Assembly (NCBI RefSeq): GCF_014649755.1
Contig: NZ_BMTQ01000001.1
Span: 496,001 to 560,000 of the forward strand
Origin: Streptomyces litmocidini
Lineage (GTDB): Bacteria > Actinomycetota > Actinomycetes > Streptomycetales > Streptomycetaceae
Reading direction: 5' to 3'
Length of the DNA: 64,000 bases
The position numbers and the translations under genes are program-made. Below the pieces are notes generated by a model that made no database searches, was not told the DNA's origin, and saw nothing but the letters and a program-made list of their open reading frames with translations. Positions 59,122-64,000 of the stretch are shown here, one piece after another (within the stretch, counting starts at the first letter, position 1; every line of letters starts with the position of its first letter).

Positions 59122-59190
59122 CGACCGTGGGGAACGGCGGCTCGGAGACGCGCCGTAAATGCCCGTGGGGCAGGTGTCGCTGAGGCGGCG

Positions 59191-59454
59191 TCAGCCACCC
59201 AGGGGGAGGCCGCCGAGCAGCGAGGCGCCCTTGGTGGCGGTGTTCAACTGCTCCGCCGCCTTCGTGACGGTCTGCACCGGGGAACCGTCCGTGGTGCTGC
59301 TCAGCATGTCGCTCTTGAGCCCGTTGGCGGCGATCGCTTCGAGGCCACCGTTGAGGCTGGTGGGGGTCAGCGCTTCCGTGGCCATGGCGGGCGCGGCGGC
59401 GCCCAGGGCCATCAGCGAACCGGCGACGACGGCGGCGACCTTGGTGGGCTTCAT
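59191..59454 (-). CDS. Small secreted protein of unknown function
   Basis: An 87-residue protein. A signal peptide runs to AMATEA (about 26). The mature 60 residues are amphipathic and Gly/Leu-ended (TPTSLNGGLEAIAANGLKSD; SLLGGLPLGG) with no cysteine. Its size and setting suggest a minor surface or rodlet-associated protein, but it is neither a chaplin nor a rodlin by sequence. The ATG at 59454 has AAGGA. It stands alone between the repeat protein and a larger secreted protein gene. Confidence 0.78.
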   Translation of the reverse strand: MKPTKVAAVVAGSLMALGAAAPAMATEALTPTSLNGGLEAIAANGLKSDMLSSTTDGSPVQTVTKAAEQLNTATKGASLLGGLPLGG

Positions 59455-59677
59455 GGGGTGAATCCTTCCTTTGGGCTTTCAAGTCGCTTTCCGTACAGGC
59501 CCCTTGACCGGATCCCGTACATCGTTCTGCTTCTGTAACGAGAAGTGGGCGCGCCGGAAACTCCGGGAGGAAGGATTTCTCGGTAGTGCACCCGATCGAT
59601 GCGGACCGGTGCTATTTGCCGATCGGACACGCCCGTACCGGCCCGACGGGAGCCGGACCGGTACGGGGTGCGGGGCG

Positions 59678-60310
59678 CTACCCGGCGGGCGGCGGGGGCT
59701 GGACCGGCAGCTCGGGCACGGCGGCCGGCGGCTTGGCGGGCAGCTCGGGCGCGGTGACCGGGAGCGCGGGCGCGGTGGAGGCGCCCGGCGCGGGCAGTCC
59801 GCCGAGCACGGTGCCGAGGAGCAGGTCGACCACCGAGGACAGCGTGGAGGTGACCTGCGGCACGAGTCCGCCGACACCGGAGGTGACGGTGGCGAGCAGG
59901 GCGGCGACCGCCTTTTCGACGCTCCCGAGGGTGTCGGACAGGACGTCCGTCGGGGCGGCCGGGAGGGAGGCGGCGGAGGTGGCCGGGAGGGAGGCGGCGG
60001 TCTTCGCCTCGTCGACCGCCGTGGCGATCTCGGCCTTGAAGCCCTCGACCTCGGTCGCGGACAGCCGGCCGGAGTCGGCCTCGAGGGCGGCCGTGACGAG
60101 TTCGGACACGGGGGCCGCCACCGAGCCGAGCTCGCCGAGCGCTTCGGCCTGGGCCAGGAGGGCGGCGGGGTCCGGGAGGGGCGCGTGCCCGGCCCGGTCG
60201 GCCGCGGAGGACGGGTGGTGTTCGTCGGCGAGGGCGGGGCCCGCCGCGCCGAGGGTGAGGGCGGCGGATATCGCCAGGGCGGTGAGGTGGCGTGTGGCCA
60301 GGGGACGCAT
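59678..60310 (-). CDS. Secreted Ala/Pro-rich protein of unknown function
   Basis: A 210-residue exported protein. The signal peptide ends near ALADEHH (about 29). A helical central part (ALLAQAEALGELGSVAAPVS; VEGFKAEIATAVDEAKTA) precedes a Gly/Val stretch (LLATVTSGVGGLVPQ) and a Pro-rich C-terminus. There are no cysteines and no sorting signal. The ATG at 60310 has AAGGAACA. It belongs to the run of surface-protein genes and is probably growth-phase controlled. No family is recognised. Confidence 0.78.
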   Translation of the reverse strand: MRPLATRHLTALAISAALTLGAAGPALADEHHPSSAADRAGHAPLPDPAALLAQAEALGELGSVAAPVSELVTAALEADSGRLSATEVEGFKAEIATAVDEAKTAASLPATSAASLPAAPTDVLSDTLGSVEKAVAALLATVTSGVGGLVPQVTSTLSSVVDLLLGTVLGGLPAPGASTAPALPVTAPELPAKPPAAVPELPVQPPPPAG

Positions 60311-60519
60311 ATGTGTTCCTTTTCCTTATGCGTCGGACAACTGCTCTCTCACGGTGCCTGCGGGTATAGCCCTCCGCAACCGCTGAACTACGGAGCGCTA
60401 CGCCTCCGTTCGGGTGAATCCGTCCCCGGGCCCTGCCCCCGGAGGGGCGTACGCCGTTGCACCGGACGGCGCACGAGGGTGCGTCCGAACGAGTACCGGA
60501 CCAGTGGCGGCAAGGAAAA

Positions 60520-60556
60520 AGCCGGCGCGCCCACCCAGGCGGGGGGCGCACCGGCT
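60520..60556 (-). terminator. Terminator after the second chaplin gene
   Basis: AGCCGGCGCGCCC (60520-60532) pairs with 60544-60556 with one mismatch and an 11-base loop, next to a run of A. Confidence 0.75.
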
Positions 60557-60583
60557 CCGGAAGGACCGATCAGGCGTGCCAGA

Positions 60584-60823
60584 TCAGGCGTTGATGCAGG
60601 TGTTGCCGAAGGCCGGGTTCAGCGCGCCGATGACGTTGACGGTGTTGCCGCAGAGGTTGACCGGCACGTGGATCGGGGCCTGGACGACGTTGCCGGAGAT
60701 GACACCGGGGGACTTCACGGCCGCGGCCTCGGCGCCGGAGTCGGCGGCGGCGACACCGGCGGCACCGGCGACGGTGGCGGCGGCGGTGGCGGTCAGGGCA
60801 ACGGCCTTGGCGATACGGGACAT
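60584..60823 (-). CDS. Short chaplin
   Basis: A 79-residue secreted chaplin. The signal peptide ends near VAAADSG (about 28). One chaplin domain covers about 38-79: SPGVISGNVVQAPIHVPVNL, Cys58, then NTVNVIGALNPAFGNT and Cys76, ending INA. This is the minimal short-chaplin form (ChpE/ChpH class). The ATG at 60823 has a GGAG-type site. It shares its domain sequence almost exactly with the chaplin 3.7 kb to the left, so the two probably co-assemble. Confidence 0.95.
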   Translation of the reverse strand: MSRIAKAVALTATAAATVAGAAGVAAADSGAEAAAVKSPGVISGNVVQAPIHVPVNLCGNTVNVIGALNPAFGNTCINA

Positions 60824-61205
60824 AGGGAGGTGCTCCTCGGTCGATTTCATCCAACTCGGACTGCGCGGACTGTTCGGCCCGGCTCCCTCAACAACGCCCC
60901 GGCTTTTCATCGGTTGCTCTCCCGAACGGGTGACGTTCAACCGATCTTTGGGCCATAAGAGGGCCATTGGAGGGACTGGGCGCGGAATGGCACAACACGC
61001 TCAACGAGGAAACCGGCACCCGGATACGGGAGTTAGCGTTTCCGGGCATCTAATGCTTACTATCGCCCCGCATCGGGGTTATAACGTTCCCGAACGTTGC
61101 TTCCGGGCCCGCCGCGCGTTCACTCATTTCGTGCGGACGACACCTTCCTCTGCCCCGGCCTGCTCGGGTCTTCCCTCCCTTCTCTCATCAAAGCGGAGAA
61201 CCTGT
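60824..61205. promoter_or_regulatory. AT-richer divergent region between the chaplin and DUF3344-like genes
   Basis: These 382 bases hold no gene and are less GC-rich than their surroundings. Candidate sites are the palindrome GTTATAAC (61078-61085) and AACGTTCCCGAACGTT (61083-61098). They lie about 110 bases before the DUF3344-like start. Promoters for both arms must be here. Confidence 0.45.
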
Positions 61206-61913
61206 ATGCGGAATTCAGCGGTTCTTGCTGTGCGTCGCAGCGTGTTGTGCGCCTTGTCGTGTGCGGCCCCGACCGCCGCGCTGCCCGGCGCCTCCGCAGC
61301 CTCGCCCCGGCCACGGGAGGCGGCCCGCGTTCCGTTCACCGCCCGCCACCGGGCCGTCCAGCACGGTGGAACCGTGCGCGCCGCCACCACGTCGGTGAAG
61401 GGCGCGAAGGGCACCGAGTCGGTCGACGACGGCGCCTCGATCAGGTACGTCGACGTGGACGACGACCCCGACACGTACGACTCCGGCCGCGCCGAGCCGG
61501 CGGTGCCGGCGGGCGCGCGGGTCACCTGGGCCCGGCTCTATCGGGGCGGGAACCTGCGGATGGGCGAGCAGAAGCCGCCGAAGGACGACGGCCGCGTCCT
61601 GATCGCCCATGACGGTGACCGCGGGACTTCCGGGGATTACCTGACGGTGGAGACGAGCCGTTCGAAGAGCACCCGTCTCTCCGATTCCGCCAATTCCGCG
61701 GACGACGTGCTGAACTCCACCGTCACCGAATTCGGCGCCGGTCGTACCGTACGCCGACCGGATCGTACGAACACCCTCGGATGCGACTCCGACGTGTTCG
61801 ACCTGCGGCAGGCGCTGCGTTCCGGGGGCGACCGGGTCCACGTCCGGGTCGGCAGCCGGAAGGACGCCGTCCGGCTCGGCGCGGTCCTCCTCCGGGCGGA
61901 CGTCCGGCGCTGA
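61206..61913 (+). CDS. Secreted DUF3344-like protein, probably internally shortened
   Basis: A 235-residue exported protein with a signal peptide to about 32. The part up to about 135 (YVDVDDDPDTYDSGRAEPAV, ARLYRGGNLRMGEQKPPKDD) matches my memory of the N-terminal DUF3344 region. The end (LSDSANSADDVLNSTVTEFG, TLGCDSDVFDLRQAL) matches its C-terminus. The roughly 100-residue middle expected in relatives is missing, and the frame is kept across VLIAHDGDRGTS. The ATG at 61206 has GGAG. It is followed after one base by a glycosyltransferase start. Confidence 0.75.
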   Translation: MRNSAVLAVRRSVLCALSCAAPTAALPGASAASPRPREAARVPFTARHRAVQHGGTVRAATTSVKGAKGTESVDDGASIRYVDVDDDPDTYDSGRAEPAVPAGARVTWARLYRGGNLRMGEQKPPKDDGRVLIAHDGDRGTSGDYLTVETSRSKSTRLSDSANSADDVLNSTVTEFGAGRTVRRPDRTNTLGCDSDVFDLRQALRSGGDRVHVRVGSRKDAVRLGAVLLRADVRR

Positions 61914-61914
61914 C

Positions 61915-63051
61915 GTGCTGTCACCACTCCCCACGGACCTCGGGTCCGTCACCGTCCTGCACGCGGTCCAGCCCGGCGACGGCGGGGTCGCCCGTGTCGT
62001 CGTCGACCTGGTCCGCGCCCAGCGCGCCGCCGGCCTGCGGGTCGCCGTCGCCTGCCCGCCCGGCACCGGGCTCTCCGCCGCCGTCCGCGCCGAGGGCGCC
62101 GAGACCCACGACTGGCGGGCGGGCCGCGATCCCGGGCCCGCCGTCCTGCGCGAGACGCGGGAGCTGGCCCGGCTGGTCCGTGCGGTCCGGCCCGGGCTCG
62201 TCCACGCGCACAGCGCCAAGGCCGGCCTGTGCGCCCGGCTCGCCGTCCGGGGACGGATCCCGACGGTGTACCAGCCTCACGCCTGGTCCTTCGAGGCGGT
62301 CGGGGGAAGGACCGCCGCGGTCGCCCGGCGCTGGGAGCGGTTCGGCGCCCGCTGGGCGGACCGGATCCTCTGTGTCAGCGAGGCCGAGCGCCGTACCGGC
62401 GAGGCGGCCGGGATCGCGGCGGACTGGTCGGTCGTCCACAACGGCGTGGACACGGCCCGGTTCGCCACCGACGGGCCGCCCCGGGGCGCGGCGCCCACGG
62501 TCGTCTGCGTGGGCCGGCTCTGCCGGCAGAAGGGGCAGGACGTCCTGCTCGCCGCCTGGCCCGCCGTCCTCGCGGAGGCGCCCGCGGCCCGCCTCGTCCT
62601 GGTCGGCGACGGCCCGGACGCGGAGGCGCTGCGGGCGGCGGCCGGTCCGTCGGTGCGGTTCACGGGGGCCGTCGAGGACCCGGTGCCCTGGTACCGGGCC
62701 GCCGACGTGGTCGTCCTGCCGTCCCGCTGGGAGGGCATGGCCCTCGCGCCCCTGGAGGCCATGGCCGCCGGCCGGCCGGTCGTCGTCAGCGACGTGGACG
62801 GCGCGCGCGAGAGCCTGCCGCCCGCCCACGAGCCCCACTGCCTGGTCCCGCCCGAGGACCCGGCCGCGCTCGCCGCCGCTCTGGGCCGCCTCCTCGGCCG
62901 GCCGGAGCTGCGGCACCGCCTGGGCCGCGAGGCCCACGAGCACGTACTCAGCAGATTCGATGTCCGGCGCACCGGCGCGGCCGTCGCGGACCTCTACCGC
63001 GAGCTGGCCGGAGTGCGGGGGGCCGAGCACAGAGAGCCGATTGCGCAGTGA
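61915..63051 (+). CDS. GT4 family glycosyltransferase
   Basis: A 378-residue GT-B transferase. The N-terminal domain has VLHAVQPGDGGVARVVVDLV and VHAHSAKAGLCARLA. The C-terminal donor domain has VVCVGRLCRQKGQDVLL, LVLVGDGPDAEAL and the EX7E motif in SRWEGMALAPLEAMAAGRPV. It probably adds a sugar to a polyprenyl-linked intermediate at the inner membrane face. The GTG start is one base after the DUF3344-like stop, and its own stop overlaps the next start, so it opens a polysaccharide operon. Confidence 0.92.
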   Translation: MLSPLPTDLGSVTVLHAVQPGDGGVARVVVDLVRAQRAAGLRVAVACPPGTGLSAAVRAEGAETHDWRAGRDPGPAVLRETRELARLVRAVRPGLVHAHSAKAGLCARLAVRGRIPTVYQPHAWSFEAVGGRTAAVARRWERFGARWADRILCVSEAERRTGEAAGIAADWSVVHNGVDTARFATDGPPRGAAPTVVCVGRLCRQKGQDVLLAAWPAVLAEAPAARLVLVGDGPDAEALRAAAGPSVRFTGAVEDPVPWYRAADVVVLPSRWEGMALAPLEAMAAGRPVVVSDVDGARESLPPAHEPHCLVPPEDPAALAAALGRLLGRPELRHRLGREAHEHVLSRFDVRRTGAAVADLYRELAGVRGAEHREPIAQ

Positions 63052-64000
63052 CCACGGAAAGTACCAGCGTTCCCTCCTCGCCGGGCCCCTGGCCCACGGC
63101 GGGCCAGGCCTTCGGCCTCGTCTCCCTCGCGCCGCGCCGCGGGACGCCCGGCCGGCTCGCGCTGCCGCGCCGCCGGCGCGAACGGCCGCGGTCCGGCGTG
63201 GCGGCGCTCGTGGCCGTCGACGCCCTGGCCGTCCTCGCCGCCGCGTCGGTGCTGAGCGCGGCGCACCACCACGTCCGGCTCGTGCTGCCGGTCGTGGCGG
63301 TCGTCCTCGTCCTCGACGGACACGCGGGGCTCTACCGGCCGGCCGCGCACGCCCGGGCCCTCGACGAGCTGCCCGCGCTGGGCTCCCGCGCCGGATTCGC
63401 CTGGTGCCTGGCGGCGGCCGCGGTCGCCGCGTACTCCCCCGCCCTGGCGATCGGACCGCTGCGGCTCTGCGCCGCCTACGGCACGCACGTCGCCCTGGTG
63501 TGCCTGGTCCGCGCCGTGCTGCTCGGGCGGCGGCGCCGGATCGCGCGGGAGCGTCCGCGGTCGGCGCTCGTCATCGGCGGGGCGGTGGCCGCGCGCCGGT
63601 TCGCGGCGGCGGCCGTCCAGCACCCCGAATACGGGGTGCGGCCGGTGGGGATCGTGGGCGTGCCGGAGCAGGGCGGCGCTTCCCGGGCGACCGGGGAGGC
63701 CGGGCTCCCGGTGCTCACCACGACCGAGGAGATCCACCGGGCGGTCATCCAGAACACCGTGCGCGACGCCGTGTTCCTCGACGACGACCCGGGGCTCGTG
63801 TCGCTCTTCCAGCAGTACGGCTGCGCCACCTGGCGGGTCGGCGGCCGGCACCAGGACGGGCCGATGGGCGCGCACATGTGGGGGTACGCCTGGCACCGGA
63901 TCGTCCCGCTGCGCGAGCGGCGCGGGCGGGTCGCGAAGCGGGTCCTCGACATCGTGCTCGCCGCCCCGGCGCTCGCGCTCGCGCTGCCGGTGCTGCTGCT
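63048..64000 (+). CDS. Polyprenyl glycosylphosphotransferase, partial
   Basis: The first 317 codons of a WcaJ/CpsE-type initiating transferase, cut by the window end. The GTG overlaps the glycosyltransferase stop (GTGA). N-terminal membrane helices (VAALVAVDALAVLAAASVL, then four more) lead to a CoA-binding-like cytoplasmic domain (SALVIGGAVAARRFAAAAVQ; GVRPVGIVGVPEQGG). The start of the catalytic region is RVAKRVLDIVLAAPALALAL. The full enzyme moves a sugar phosphate to undecaprenyl phosphate, starting exopolysaccharide repeat synthesis. Confidence 0.92.
   Translation, partial: MTTESTSVPSSPGPWPTAGQAFGLVSLAPRRGTPGRLALPRRRRERPRSGVAALVAVDALAVLAAASVLSAAHHHVRLVLPVVAVVLVLDGHAGLYRPAAHARALDELPALGSRAGFAWCLAAAAVAAYSPALAIGPLRLCAAYGTHVALVCLVRAVLLGRRRRIARERPRSALVIGGAVAARRFAAAAVQHPEYGVRPVGIVGVPEQGGASRATGEAGLPVLTTTEEIHRAVIQNTVRDAVFLDDDPGLVSLFQQYGCATWRVGGRHQDGPMGAHMWGYAWHRIVPLRERRGRVAKRVLDIVLAAPALALALPVLL

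Noticed and set aside
59471..60958. A 495-codon plus-strand frame through the secreted-protein region
   Set aside because: It runs antisense through two genes with clear signal peptides (the Ala/Pro-rich protein and a chaplin) and has no supporting features.
1..64000. Mobile elements, integrase genes, tRNA or rRNA genes
   Set aside because: No transposase or integrase motifs, terminal repeats with target duplications, or cloverleaf sequences were recognised in reading through the window.

Overview
The window is a 64 kb piece of a high-GC actinomycete chromosome, almost certainly a Streptomyces. The evidence is the GC-biased codon use, frequent GTG starts, GTGA/ATGA stop-start overlaps, two chaplins, a melC1-melC2 tyrosinase pair, a DasR-type operator in front of a chitinase and a GTP-type PEP carboxykinase. 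It reads as ordinary core chromosome with a few locally variable spots. No rRNA, tRNA, CRISPR array, insertion sequence or prophage was seen.

Layout. 1-13.5 kb: the 5' end of a class A penicillin-binding protein, a PadR/ABC exporter operon, divergent oxyR and ahpC-ahpD, a membrane-protein/AI-2E pair, an SLT transglycosylase with a long structured leader, PhoH-PIN, a cis-prenyltransferase of the short-chain type, and an aldo-keto reductase. 13.8-18.9 kb: a prepilin peptidase, DUF192, a PIG-V-like membrane glycosyltransferase, an AbiEi-like/DUF559-like protein, an OmpA-like protein and a lipoprotein. 18.9-27.2 kb: a minus-strand Tad (Flp) pilus operon without a secretin gene, in the order zinc-ribbon protein, CpaB, CpaE, two TadE-like proteins, TadA, TadB, TadC, Flp, TadG-like. 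Three tiny repeat-built ORFs fill its gene junctions with exact 4-base ATGA overlaps. 27.5-32.3 kb: a secreted chitinase under a DasR-like operator, a Ser/Thr kinase and a secreted M14 carboxypeptidase.

32.3-37.7 kb: a D-amino-acid/sugar-acid catabolic locus (RidA, IclR regulator and PfkB kinase, divergent from a D-amino-acid deaminase-like enzyme and a D-aminoacylase) with IclR-like operators between the two arms. 37.8-42.1 kb: envelope glycosyltransferases (MptB-like; a deacetylase-GT2 fusion whose deacetylase motifs are eroded). 42.2-49.7 kb: an aminotransferase, a small conserved protein, and a translationally coupled block made of a solute-binding protein, TelA, a solute-binding/VWA lipoprotein, a membrane protein and a PGA-hydrolase-like protein. 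49.8-56.8 kb: pckA, hemolysin III, TetR, GH26-like, VKOR, DUF5949 and melC1-melC2. 56.8-64 kb: a surface cluster of two chaplins, three other secreted proteins and a sortase-type protein with about 40 PTGH-like repeats, running into a polysaccharide locus whose second enzyme is cut by the window end.

The most unusual signal is a recurring theme. In-frame 9-, 15-, 18- and 36-38-bp minisatellites sit exactly at gene starts or operon junctions (tad operon, TelA, PfkB kinase, the 16.1-16.6 kb gene) and convert spacer into translated, stop-start-coupled sequence. A second is a TadG-like gene with no ATG, GTG, CTG or TTG start in a usable place, lying in a short stretch of lower GC.
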